From the NCBI GenBank assembly GCA_019116245.1, contig DXCC01000020.1:21791-85790 (forward strand): a stretch of DNA of 64,000 nt. Direction: 5' to 3'. A program made the position numbers and the translations under genes. Shown piece after piece: positions 20,539 through 29,692 of the stretch. Position 1 is the stretch's first letter; the number at the start of each line of letters is the position of its first letter. The DNA comes from Candidatus Tidjanibacter faecipullorum (GTDB lineage Bacteria > Bacteroidota > Bacteroidia > Bacteroidales > Rikenellaceae). The notes under the pieces are model-generated. The model was given only the letters and a program-made list of their open reading frames with translations, had not been told where the DNA came from and searched no databases.

Positions 20539-22677
20539 CTAATCGTAGAAGCTCCACGAGAGACCCATCTTGAACACACGGCGGTTCAACGGATAGTGGA
20601 GCACCTGGAAATATTCGCGCGTATTGAAGAAATCCTGGCTCAGGTGAGCGACCTTCAGGAAGATACGCATGCGTTTCCACTTGGCCGTCACGTAGAAGTC
20701 CAGCATCGGATAGCCGCCGATCATCGTCTCGCGCTGGTTGTAGAACTGACCGGTGGCCGGATTGTATCCGAAGGCATAGTATTTCGTATTGTAGCGCCCG
20801 TCCACGCCGATCTTCAGCCGCAGCACGTCGCGCACGGCATCGAATTCGACAAAATAGGAGAGGTAGGCGCTCACCAGCGGCACCGGCACGACCTCCTGGT
20901 TGGTGCTCCACTGCATCAGCACGCGGTGGTTGAGATGCAGGATGCCGATCCGGAAATCCTTGCGCAGGTAGATGCCCGTCACGCTGACGGGGGCCGAAGC
21001 CTGCCGCGGCGCTCCGTTCGGGCCGTAATAGATCTTGTTGCCCGCGACGCTCTGATAGAACCCCGCCTCGGCATTGACGGTGGGCGCCGTCAGATGGACA
21101 TCCAACACGGTCTCGTTCTCCTTCTGGAAGGCGTTGTGCCAGATGAAATGGTTGGAGTAGTAGTTCTCGCTCCAGTAGGAGGGGTCGCGCAGCGAATAGC
21201 CGAAATGGCCCGACAGCGACACGGGATGTTCGCCGAAATAGATGCTCAGCTTGGCCGACGCATTGGCCTCCAGGTCGTTCTGCCGGTAGCCGAACGGCAC
21301 GTAGCGCAGATCGCCGTTCCAGTCGAAATACTTGCGGAACTTACCCTCCACGGCACCGTAGACGTAGAAGCTGTTGCGGTTTACGCCGCGCGTGTTGCCC
21401 GACAGGAAATCCTCCGGCTGGAACTGGAAGTAGTGATGGGTATCGACCCCGACTCCGGCATCCACCGTACCCACGATACCGTTGCGGTCCCAGGGCTGGA
21501 GCTGCACGAAGAGCCGGTTGGAGAATTTCGACTCGAAGGTGGAGTCCCGCGAGGCGGTCGCATTGAAATACCAGTTGTCGTAGAAGGGCGAGGTGGGCAG
21601 CGGATTGCTCGCCGTACCGCCGTCGGGATCGGGCGCCTGCATGCCGGCATAGGTGTCGGTATAGAGACGGTGCCAGCGGTCGTACTGCAGCGAATAGCCC
21701 ACATAGATGGCCGGCACGCCCGCCATCGAGAAGTCGTCGTCGGTCAGCCTCCGCAGCGGAATGCCGTAGCTGTGGAACGTGTAGAAGGTGTGGTTCTGCA
21801 TCAGGTTCTGCGCATCGGAGAGCATGAAGGGCACCTCGAAAGCCTCGTCCAGTTTGGTTCCGGTGATGTACCAGTCGTCCGTCACGCCGCCGTTCTCCTT
21901 CATGCGAATGGTGTTGAAGATGTAGCCGACGTAGCCCGTATAGCGTTTGCCGTTGTGGGAGATGCCCAGCGAGAAATCCGTGTCACGCGTGGCCTGGTTG
22001 GTGTAGATACCCTTGGTGCCCATCGTGTGGAACGTGATGTTGAATCCCGTGGAGGGGGTGATGTTCTGGGCGTGGAGCACGGTGATGTTCTCCTCGGCAT
22101 AGAGCCGCTGCCCCGCCGTCAGGTAGCCCACCTGCGTGAGCGGCTTCTTCACGTTGTAGTACGGCGCATTCTCCGGCGTATATAAATAGGAGTAGAGGGG
22201 CTGTGCCATCTGGAAGTCGCGAAACACGGGCCGGTCGTAGTAGGCCAGCGGCACGGAGGGAGCACCCAGGTTGCCGAGGTAGGCATCACCCACCCCTTTC
22301 TTCAGGAAGGGGTAATCGACCTGAAAGTCCGTGAGCAGCGTGTCGATGGTGGTCATCCGGATCCGGTTCTTCGACATGTCGATGTTCCAGGCAAAATTCT
22401 TTTGTGCCCGGGTTTCGTTATCGAAGAAATAGGATTCGAGCGGTTTGCGCTCCTTCTTGGTCGTGTCGCGCGCGGTGGTATCCTGCTGCGCGTTGTCGGT
22501 CATGAAGGGATTGGCGCTGAGGTTGCCGGAGATGTTGTTCCCGAAGGGATCCTGCTGCTGGAAGGGATCGTTGCCATAGGGCGACTGGGCGAAACTCTCC
22601 GTCCGGTCGAGCACCGCACAGAACGGCGCAACGAAGAGGAAGAGCGCGGCAAGCCATTTATATTTCAGACGGGACAT
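20539..22677 (-). CDS. Putative outer-membrane porin (PF14121-type)
   Basis: 712 residues with a signal peptide (about 1-30, ending SFAQ). The mature N terminus is rich in Gln/Pro/Asp, then a long region of alternating aromatic beta strands, ending SWSFYD with a terminal aromatic strand as in beta-barrels. It resembles the Bacteroidetes 'putative porin' family often found near peptidoglycan genes. The start is the only reasonable Met before the signal peptide. A TATCTTTA near-consensus element sits at 22704-22711 on the minus strand. Confidence 0.82.
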   Translation of the reverse strand: MSRLKYKWLAALFLFVAPFCAVLDRTESFAQSPYGNDPFQQQDPFGNNISGNLSANPFMTDNAQQDTTARDTTKKERKPLESYFFDNETRAQKNFAWNIDMSKNRIRMTTIDTLLTDFQVDYPFLKKGVGDAYLGNLGAPSVPLAYYDRPVFRDFQMAQPLYSYLYTPENAPYYNVKKPLTQVGYLTAGQRLYAEENITVLHAQNITPSTGFNITFHTMGTKGIYTNQATRDTDFSLGISHNGKRYTGYVGYIFNTIRMKENGGVTDDWYITGTKLDEAFEVPFMLSDAQNLMQNHTFYTFHSYGIPLRRLTDDDFSMAGVPAIYVGYSLQYDRWHRLYTDTYAGMQAPDPDGGTASNPLPTSPFYDNWYFNATASRDSTFESKFSNRLFVQLQPWDRNGIVGTVDAGVGVDTHHYFQFQPEDFLSGNTRGVNRNSFYVYGAVEGKFRKYFDWNGDLRYVPFGYRQNDLEANASAKLSIYFGEHPVSLSGHFGYSLRDPSYWSENYYSNHFIWHNAFQKENETVLDVHLTAPTVNAEAGFYQSVAGNKIYYGPNGAPRQASAPVSVTGIYLRKDFRIGILHLNHRVLMQWSTNQEVVPVPLVSAYLSYFVEFDAVRDVLRLKIGVDGRYNTKYYAFGYNPATGQFYNQRETMIGGYPMLDFYVTAKWKRMRIFLKVAHLSQDFFNTREYFQVLHYPLNRRVFKMGLSWSFYD

Positions 22678-22728
22678 CCGGAATCGACAACGTGTTTAGG
22701 GCGTAAAGATAATATTTTTTCGCCACAC

Positions 22729-23445
22729 TCACCTGTTCCTGCGGCCGCGAACGAGCCCCAGCCCCAGCGACACGAGGATGTAGAGGACCACGGCCAATCC
22801 GATGCCCGCCATGTCGAACAGCAGGATCAGCACCAAGGCCATGAGCAGGAATGTGTAGCGCACCGCATTGGCCGCAAAGCCGAACCCCTCGAACTTGAGG
22901 GCGAACATCCACAGCGGCGAGACCATCAGTCCGGCCAGCACGACGCCTCCGGCCAGCACCACCCACGGCAGGTAGTCGGGCCAGGCGGCTCCGGCCTCTC
23001 CGGCGAAATACCATCCCACCGAGCCGATCAGCAGGGCACAGGCCGGTACGGGCAGGCCGACGAACTCACTCTTCTGGTCATCCGAGACATTGAACCGGGC
23101 CAACCGCAACGCCGCGCACACCACGATCAGCAGCATCACGGCACTCCAGGCCCCCGTTCCGCCGGCCAAATAGAAGACCTTCATGGCGATCAGCGTGGGC
23201 AGCACGCCGAAACTGACCAGATCGGCCAGCGAATCGAGCTGCGCCCCGATCGACGAATACAGGCCGGTGATCCGCGCCACGAAGCCGTCCCAGAAGTCAC
23301 ACAGGGCGGCCGCCAGCATGAACACGAAGGCCGTATGCAGTGCCTGCGCCGACTGCAGCGACACCATGGAAACGATGCCGAGCGTACCGCACAGCAGGTT
23401 GCCCAGGGTAATGATGTTGGGCAGGGTAATCAATTTCATTTTCAT
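22729..23445 (-). CDS. pssA: CDP-diacylglycerol--serine O-phosphatidyltransferase
   Basis: Integral membrane enzyme making phosphatidylserine, precursor of phosphatidylethanolamine. 238 residues from MKMKLITLPNIITLGN. The CDP-alcohol phosphatidyltransferase motif is complete: DG..AR (WDGFVAR) eight residues before G...D...D (GAQLDSLAD). About eight membrane helices. The phosphatidylserine decarboxylase gene expected next in the pathway is not in the window. The start is the first Met fitting the family; one 7 residues upstream is possible. Confidence 0.95.
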   Translation of the reverse strand: MKMKLITLPNIITLGNLLCGTLGIVSMVSLQSAQALHTAFVFMLAAALCDFWDGFVARITGLYSSIGAQLDSLADLVSFGVLPTLIAMKVFYLAGGTGAWSAVMLLIVVCAALRLARFNVSDDQKSEFVGLPVPACALLIGSVGWYFAGEAGAAWPDYLPWVVLAGGVVLAGLMVSPLWMFALKFEGFGFAANAVRYTFLLMALVLILLFDMAGIGLAVVLYILVSLGLGLVRGRRNR

Positions 23446-23519
23446 AGTTCCGATCGTTTTGAACACCGGTCCGCAGCCGGAGTGCAGCCTCCGCCCCGCC
23501 GCCGTTCTTCCTTATTTTG

Positions 23520-23527
23520 CAAAGGTA
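23520..23527 (-). promoter_or_regulatory. Candidate -7 element for pssA (TACCTTTG)
   Basis: Minus-strand exact TAnnTTTG match 74 bases upstream of the preferred start. Confidence 0.45.
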
Positions 23528-23633
23528 ACAAAAAGCCGCCGGTTCCGCACGGTTCCGGCCGCGAATCCGCGCCCTGCGGCGGCGCATCCTCCGACCCGCG
23601 CCCGCCGCAACGGACGATTTCCCGCCACGCCGT

Positions 23634-23664
23634 TTTGCCCGGCCGATATTTATGCCTAACTTTG
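23634..23664 (+). promoter_or_regulatory. Promoter of manC: TTTG-N19-TAACTTTG
   Basis: TTTG at 23634-23637, exactly 19 bases, then TAACTTTG at 23657-23664. Both elements and the spacing fit the Bacteroidetes housekeeping promoter. Predicted leader about 36 nt. Confidence 0.7.
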
Positions 23665-23705
23665 TTTAATGTACACCGCGCGGCACCGGCCGCGCACAGA
23701 CCGAT

Positions 23706-24788
23706 ATGATGAAGAATCAGACCTACTGCGTCATCATGGCCGGCGGAGGCGGCATCCGCTTCTGGCCGGTGAGCCGGACCGCCCGGCCCAAACAGTTCCT
23801 CGACATGCTCGGCACGGGCAAAACCTTCCTGCGCAGCACCTTCGAGCGCTTCGCATCGTTCATCCCCGCCGAGAACTTTCTCGTCGTCACCAACGCCGCC
23901 CACAAGGAGCTGGCCCTGGAACAGCTGCCCGAACTGACCGAGCGGCAGATCCTGACCGAACCGCTGGGACGAAACACCGCCACCTGCATCGCCTACGCCG
24001 CCTTCCGGCTGCAGGCCACCGCACCCGGCGCCATCATGATCGTCACCCCCTCCGACCACCTCATTCTGAACGAGGCCGCCTTCCGCGACGTCGTCGAGGA
24101 GGGCGTCGACTTTGCCTCCACCCACGACGCGCTGGTCACGATCGGCGTGCGTCCGACCCGTCCCGCCACCGGATACGGCTACATCCAGACAGGCAAAAGC
24201 GTCGGCGACAGCCACCTCCACCAGGTGCGCATCTTCACCGAAAAGCCCAGCGCCGAACTGGCCCAGGCCTTTCTCCAGTCGGGCGACTTCGTCTGGAACT
24301 CCGGCATCTTCATCTGGCAGACGGAAGCGATTCTCCGCCAGTTGGAAAAGCTGATGCCCGACACCTACTACCTGTTCCGCTCGGCCGGCGCCGTCTTCGG
24401 CACCCCGCAGGAGAACGACAGCATCGCCCGCATCTACCCCGAATGCCGGAACATCTCGATCGACTATGCCGTCATGGAGCAGGCCGACAACGTCTATGTC
24501 CGCTGCGGCGACTTCGGCTGGAGCGACCTCGGCACCTGGGGCTCCCTGTACGACTACCTGCCCAAGGACGAAAACGGCAACACGACCGGCTGCGAGGCAG
24601 TCACCTTCGACACCACCGACTGTCTGGTCCGGCTGCCCGAAGGGAAACTGGCCGTCATCGACGGGCTCTCGGACTACATCGTCGTCGACACCGCCGACGC
24701 CCTGCTGATCTGCCCGAAGGGCACCGAACAGAACATCAAGCGCTACATCGACGCCATCAAGTTCCACAAGGGCGAACGCCACATCTGA
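23706..24788 (+). CDS. manC: Mannose-1-phosphate guanylyltransferase
   Basis: Makes GDP-mannose from GTP and mannose 1-phosphate for surface glycans and GDP-fucose. 360 residues, nucleotidyltransferase domain only; the C-terminal phosphomannose isomerase domain of bifunctional enzymes is absent. The nucleotide-binding loop reads AGGGGIRFWPVSR, where most relatives have GGSGTRLWP-like sequence; FTEKP carries the catalytic-lysine region and FVWNSGIF is typical. Two consecutive Met codons at 23706 and 23709 are equivalent starts. murF begins 21 bases after the stop, so both are probably cotranscribed. Confidence 0.94.
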   Translation: MMKNQTYCVIMAGGGGIRFWPVSRTARPKQFLDMLGTGKTFLRSTFERFASFIPAENFLVVTNAAHKELALEQLPELTERQILTEPLGRNTATCIAYAAFRLQATAPGAIMIVTPSDHLILNEAAFRDVVEEGVDFASTHDALVTIGVRPTRPATGYGYIQTGKSVGDSHLHQVRIFTEKPSAELAQAFLQSGDFVWNSGIFIWQTEAILRQLEKLMPDTYYLFRSAGAVFGTPQENDSIARIYPECRNISIDYAVMEQADNVYVRCGDFGWSDLGTWGSLYDYLPKDENGNTTGCEAVTFDTTDCLVRLPEGKLAVIDGLSDYIVVDTADALLICPKGTEQNIKRYIDAIKFHKGERHI

Positions 24789-24809
24789 CCCGCACAAACT
24801 TCCTCCGCC

Positions 24810-26114
24810 ATGTCTTCCACGGAACGCATCGAACGCCTCTACACCTGCTATACGGCCCATCCGACCGTCTGCACCGACAGCCGCCGCATCACCCCCGGCT
24901 GCCTCTTCTTCGCCCTGCGGGGCGCCAACTTCGACGGCAACCGCTTTGCGGCCGCCGCCCTGGCCCAGGGGGCCGCACTCGCCGTAACGGACAACCCCGC
25001 CGTGCTGCCCGTCGGCACCACCGACCCGGAGGCCCTGCTGGCAGCCGGCTACTTCCCGGTCGAGAATACGCTTGAAGCCCTGCAGCAGCTGGCCTCCCTC
25101 CACCGCCGGCGGCTGGGCATCCCGATCCTCGCCATTACGGGCACGAACGGCAAGACAACCACCAAAGAGCTCACCACGGCCGTCATGTCCACCCGGTTTA
25201 CAGTCCATGCAACGGTCGGCAACCTGAACAACCATATCGGCGTTCCCCTCACGCTGCTCGCCATGACGCCGGAGACCACCTTCGGCATCGTCGAGATGGG
25301 AGCCAGCGCGCCGGGCGAAATTGCCGCCCTGTGCCGCATCGCCCGCCCCAACTACGGCCTCATCACTAACGTCGGCCGCGCTCATCTGGCCGGATTCGGC
25401 GGCGAAGCCGGGGTTCGGGCCACCAAGGGCGAACTGTACGACTGGCTCGCCGCCACGGGCGGCCGTGCCTTTGTCCGCACGGACGACCCCGTACTGGCCT
25501 CCATGGCCGCCGAACGCCCCGCCCTGCAGACCCTGCCCTACGACAGTTCCGCCGCCGACGGCCTCGAAAGCCGGCTGGCCGGCGATTACAACCGGTTCAA
25601 CATCGCAGCTGCTGCCGCCGTAGGACGCCACTTCGGCATCCCCGAGGAGACGCTCCGGCAGGCCATCCGCGACTACGTTCCCTCGCTGAACCGTTCGCAG
25701 GTCATCGCACGTCCCGACCGGACCCTGATCGTGGATTGCTACAACGCCAACCCCTCGAGCATGCAGGCCGCCCTGGAATGGTTCGCCCGGGAAGCGGGCA
25801 ATGCCGCCGACAAGGCGGTCATACTGGGCGACATGCTCGAACTCGGCGCCTGGAGCGAAGCCGAACACCGCAACGTGCTCGACCGCGTGATGGCTCTCCG
25901 CCCCGGCACCGCCCTGCTGATCGGCCCCGAGTTCGGCCGGCTGGCTGCCGAAGCACTGTCCCGTTGTCCCGCTTCGACCCGGCTCCGCTTCTTCCCCGAC
26001 ACCGACGCCGCCGCCCGGGCCATTGCCGACGAGCATCTGCTGGAGCATGCCCGCACCATCTTCCTGAAGGGCTCGCGCGGCATGGCGCTGGAGAAACTGC
26101 TGCCGCTGCTGTAG
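24810..26114 (+). CDS. murF: UDP-N-acetylmuramoyl-tripeptide--D-alanyl-D-alanine ligase
   Basis: Adds D-Ala-D-Ala to the UDP-MurNAc-tripeptide, the last cytoplasmic step of stem-peptide synthesis. 434 residues, Mur ligase fold: N-terminal UDP-binding region (TDSRRITPGCLFFALRG), ATP-binding P-loop ITGTNGKTTTKE, central NLNNHIGVP and EMGAS motifs, C-terminal DCYNANPSSM and GDMLELG. Isolated from the main mur/fts cluster, here paired with manC. Confidence 0.97.
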   Translation: MSSTERIERLYTCYTAHPTVCTDSRRITPGCLFFALRGANFDGNRFAAAALAQGAALAVTDNPAVLPVGTTDPEALLAAGYFPVENTLEALQQLASLHRRRLGIPILAITGTNGKTTTKELTTAVMSTRFTVHATVGNLNNHIGVPLTLLAMTPETTFGIVEMGASAPGEIAALCRIARPNYGLITNVGRAHLAGFGGEAGVRATKGELYDWLAATGGRAFVRTDDPVLASMAAERPALQTLPYDSSAADGLESRLAGDYNRFNIAAAAAVGRHFGIPEETLRQAIRDYVPSLNRSQVIARPDRTLIVDCYNANPSSMQAALEWFAREAGNAADKAVILGDMLELGAWSEAEHRNVLDRVMALRPGTALLIGPEFGRLAAEALSRCPASTRLRFFPDTDAAARAIADEHLLEHARTIFLKGSRGMALEKLLPLL

Positions 26115-26134
26115 GCCGTCCGCCCCACTCCTTC

Positions 26135-26165
26135 ACCTCCGCAGTTTCATGCTGCGGAGGTTTTC
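26135..26165 (+). terminator. Terminator after murF
   Basis: A 10-bp stem ACCTCCGCAG / CTGCGGAGGT with a 7-base loop, followed by TTTC. Confidence 0.85.
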
Positions 26166-26382
26166 ATATATAAAGGGGCCCCGTCCTTCTCCGCTCCGTT
26201 CCGAACCGCGGACGCCGCAGACCTGCGTCCCGAATTATCTGCCGCATACCATTTTTCATATATATCCAGCAACTACCGAATTCCGCCGGCATATTTTCAT
26301 TATACATGCAGAATCATCCGCTCATTTCGCCCGCCTCTGCATGAAAAATGCATACACAAACTGCGAAACAGACTGCCTTTTT

Positions 26383-26413
26383 TTTGCGCTTTTACAAAAT
26401 ATTCGTATCTTCG
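26383..26413 (+). promoter_or_regulatory. Candidate promoter of the susC operon: TTTG-N19-TATCTTCG
   Basis: TTTG at 26383-26386, 19 bases, then TATCTTCG at 26406-26413, one mismatch from TAnnTTTG. Start point predicted near 26420. Confidence 0.5.
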
Positions 26414-26419
26414 TCGCGA

Positions 26420-26703
26420 TAGTATGTGCATAGGGGAACATGCCTCGACGAGCGAAAGCCGTCCCCCGGATTTTCCCCGTGCCGCCGCAACAGATCTGCA
26501 CCTGCGCAGATCAATGGATGATTCTGCCCCGGAGTCATCCCTGTTCGGTTAGATACGATACGAACACAAAACACAAGACAGCAATACCTTAAGTAAAACA
26601 AAAAACTCCCGAGAGCAGACAGACACGACAAGAGAGAAAAAACACCTTAAATCGACAAGCAAAAATTATTACAGTTCAACAACACAAACTAAATTCAATT
26701 CGT
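26420..26703 (+). other. Long untranslated leader of the SusC operon
   Basis: About 284 nt with no convincing gene. AT-rich towards the 3' end, unlike the surrounding GC-rich DNA, with many A-runs just before the ATG. A small hairpin GATCTGC/GCAGATC lies at 26493-26512. Leaders of this length in Bacteroidales can be targets of small RNAs, but no antisense RNA is evident by eye. Confidence 0.45.
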
Positions 26704-29661
26704 ATGAGAAAATTCGTACTATCAGTTTTTACGATGTTGCTCATGTGCTTCCAGTTGACGGCACAGGATCAACATGTAACTGGTATCGTTACCGACGCAG
26801 CATCCGGTGAGCCGATTATCGGCGCGGTCGTTGCAGTGAAAGGTACGCAGAACGCATTCGTGACCGGTATCGACGGCGATTACATGATCGACGTTCCGGC
26901 GAACGGCACTCTGGAATTCACCTACGTCGGCTACAAGACGCAGGAGATTGTGGTCAATCCGGGCCAGACGGTCATCAACGTAACGATGGCTCAGGAATCG
27001 GAGAACATCGAACAGGTCGTTGTGATCGGTTACGGTTCGGCCCGTTCGGTCGGTTCGGTAACGGGTGCCGTATCGGTTGTGAACTCTGAAATTCTGAACG
27101 ACAAACCGGTGATGAACGTAGCCGATGCTCTTTCGGGTCAGGTTTCCGGTATGTCCGTTATGACGTCGTCCGGTGAGCCGTCCGCAAGCTCGAGCATCCG
27201 TATCCACGGTTCGGGTTCGATCTCCGCAGGTACCGAGCCGCTGTATGTGATCGACGGTATGCCTTCGTCGGCCAACCAGTTCCTCGCCCTCAGCTCGAAC
27301 GATATCGAGAACATGGTTACCCTGAAGGATGCCTCCGCAACCTCTATCTACGGTTCGCGTGCCGCCAACGGTGTGATCTACATCACCACCAAGAAAGGTA
27401 GCCGCACGGCCCAGAAGGCTCAGTTCCGTCTCAGCGGCGGTTACGGTATCTCGACCCCTGTAAACAACAACTTACAGCAGATGAGCGGCCGCGACCTGCT
27501 TGACTGGCAGCTCTACTTCAACGAGATCTCCAGAACCTCCTACGACTCCTATCTGGCCAACATGGAGATGTTCGGCGGCACCGACTGGTTCAAATACGTT
27601 TACCAGCCCGCTCCGACCTACAACGGCGAATTCTCCGTATCGGGCGGTTCCGAGAACATCAGCTACTATGTTTCGGGTAGCTACATGAACCAGGACGGTA
27701 TCGCTCCGGGTTCGTCGATGGAGCGTTACACGTTCCGTACCAACCTGGCTGCCGAAGCCACCTCGTGGATGCGCATCAACATGAACATGGCCATCTCGAC
27801 CGATAAACGTATCTCCACGCAGGATTCCGTTTCCTCCACGCAGGGTGTGATCCTCTCCGCCCCGAACAACTTCGCTACCTACATGCCGTCCTACATGTCG
27901 CGCAAGTATCTGACCGAAAGCGGTGAGGTTGCCACCTACACCTACTTCCCGAACGGCATGATGGATCCGTGGTACGCCATGAAGGAGCAGCCCCAGGGCG
28001 GTTACAACACCCTCTACAACGGTAACATCTCGATCGTCCTCACCCCGCTCAAGGGTCTGACCATCACCAGCTTGAACGGTATCGACGGTGCCTTCTCGAC
28101 CCTGAAGATGTCGGGTCTGCCCTCCTACGAACTGTCGGGCGGCAGCGGTGTCCGCGGACGTAACTACAACCAGTACCGTACGCTGACCACCAGTAACACC
28201 ATCGAGTACAAGCTCAAACCGATCAAGGACTTCCACAACCTGACGTTCCTCGTTGGTCAGGAGGGTATCGACTACCAGGATGACTTCTTCGCCGTAATGA
28301 CCACCGGTCAGGCCGACGACCGTCTGATGCTTCTCTCGAACGGTACCAACGTCATCATCGGCAACGTATCGGAAAGCAACTCCAGCTACAACATGCTCTC
28401 GTTCTTCGGCCGTGTGAACTACGACTACAAGAACAAATATTCGTTGGACGTAACGGTTCGTAACGACGCCTCCTCGAAGTTCGGTGCCGACAACCGTGAC
28501 GCATTCTTCTACGCAGTCGGCGGTATGTGGAACATCTCGCAGGAGAAATTCCTGATGAACAACCGCGTTCTCACCGACCTCAAACTCCGTGCTACCTACG
28601 GTACGCAGGGTAACTCCTCGATCAGCTACTACACGCACCTGGCCCTGATCGCCGGTGGTATGAACTACGCAGGCAATGCCGGCCGTTACTTCGCCAACCC
28701 CGGTAACAGCCATCTGGGATGGGAAAAACAGGGTATGTTCAACGTAAGCCTGGAACTCGGCCTGTGGCACTGGCTGACGGCATCGATCAACTACTATGAC
28801 CGTCGTTCGACCGACATGCTCTTCGACGTTCCCTATCCGCCTTCGAGCGGTGTGACGAGCCACGCCGAGAATGCCCTCGGTATGCTCAACCGCGGTGTCG
28901 ATGTGGACATCGCAGCCACGATCTTCCAGAACAAGGACTGGAACATCGGTGTCAGCACGACGTTCGGTTACAACAGCAACAAGATCACCTATCTGTACTC
29001 CACCGACGCCATCACGCTGCCTGATCAGTTCGCACAGTACAAGGTCGGCCGCTCGGCCTGGTCGTTCTACCTGCCGGAGTTCATGGGCGTTGACCCGCGC
29101 GACGGTAAGCCGATGTTCAACGACGGTAACGGCAACCCCGTAAAGGACGCCAACCTGGCCGCCTACATCAATACGGACAAAGAGTACATCGCACCTTACT
29201 ACGGTGGTTTCAACATCGACGTTCGCTGGAAAGGTCTGAGCCTGCAGGCAAACTTCACCTACCAGCTTGACAAATGGCTGTACAACGGTGACCGCTTCTT
29301 CACGGAAAGTACGACGACGATGAGCCAGTTCCAGCGTCCCGAAAACATGAAGAACATCTGGACGGAGCCCGGCGACATCACCGACATCCCCGCATACGGC
29401 GAGACGATGATCCACAGTACCGCTTATCTGGAGAACGCATCGTTCCTCCGTCTGAAGAACCTGACCCTTTCGTATCAGTTCCCCTCCTCGCTGCTGAAGA
29501 AAACGGGCTTCATCCAGGGCATCAAGGTTTCGGCCATCTTCCGTAACCTCTGGACGCTGACCAAGTACACGGGCTACGACCCCGAGTATGATGGCAAGTC
29601 GGTTTACGGTATGTACCCGAACACCCGTCAGTATTCGTTCAGCCTTGAATTCATGTTTTAA
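26704..29661 (+). CDS. SusC/RagA family TonB-linked outer-membrane transporter
   Basis: 985 residues. Signal peptide (1-20, ending LTAQ), a carboxypeptidase-regulatory-like (DUF4480-type) domain at about 25-95 (VTGIVTDAASGEPIIGA), TonB box VVVIGYGS near residue 105, plug domain with LYVIDGMP and DASATSIYGSRAANGVI, then the 22-strand barrel ending YSFSLEFMF. Codon use (many GGT, CGT, GTA) suggests high expression. Forms the barrel of a pedal-bin importer with the downstream SusD. No adjacent glycoside hydrolase, peptidase or sensor reveals the substrate; at 985 residues the barrel is in the short half of the family. Confidence 0.97.
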   Translation: MRKFVLSVFTMLLMCFQLTAQDQHVTGIVTDAASGEPIIGAVVAVKGTQNAFVTGIDGDYMIDVPANGTLEFTYVGYKTQEIVVNPGQTVINVTMAQESENIEQVVVIGYGSARSVGSVTGAVSVVNSEILNDKPVMNVADALSGQVSGMSVMTSSGEPSASSSIRIHGSGSISAGTEPLYVIDGMPSSANQFLALSSNDIENMVTLKDASATSIYGSRAANGVIYITTKKGSRTAQKAQFRLSGGYGISTPVNNNLQQMSGRDLLDWQLYFNEISRTSYDSYLANMEMFGGTDWFKYVYQPAPTYNGEFSVSGGSENISYYVSGSYMNQDGIAPGSSMERYTFRTNLAAEATSWMRINMNMAISTDKRISTQDSVSSTQGVILSAPNNFATYMPSYMSRKYLTESGEVATYTYFPNGMMDPWYAMKEQPQGGYNTLYNGNISIVLTPLKGLTITSLNGIDGAFSTLKMSGLPSYELSGGSGVRGRNYNQYRTLTTSNTIEYKLKPIKDFHNLTFLVGQEGIDYQDDFFAVMTTGQADDRLMLLSNGTNVIIGNVSESNSSYNMLSFFGRVNYDYKNKYSLDVTVRNDASSKFGADNRDAFFYAVGGMWNISQEKFLMNNRVLTDLKLRATYGTQGNSSISYYTHLALIAGGMNYAGNAGRYFANPGNSHLGWEKQGMFNVSLELGLWHWLTASINYYDRRSTDMLFDVPYPPSSGVTSHAENALGMLNRGVDVDIAATIFQNKDWNIGVSTTFGYNSNKITYLYSTDAITLPDQFAQYKVGRSAWSFYLPEFMGVDPRDGKPMFNDGNGNPVKDANLAAYINTDKEYIAPYYGGFNIDVRWKGLSLQANFTYQLDKWLYNGDRFFTESTTTMSQFQRPENMKNIWTEPGDITDIPAYGETMIHSTAYLENASFLRLKNLTLSYQFPSSLLKKTGFIQGIKVSAIFRNLWTLTKYTGYDPEYDGKSVYGMYPNTRQYSFSLEFMF

Positions 29662-29692
29662 TCACCCATCATCGCAATTCAATTAGCACAAT

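Noticed and set aside
26115..26703. Invertible promoter or phase-variation element upstream of susC
   Set aside because: No pair of inverted repeats flanks the promoter and no recombinase gene is near.
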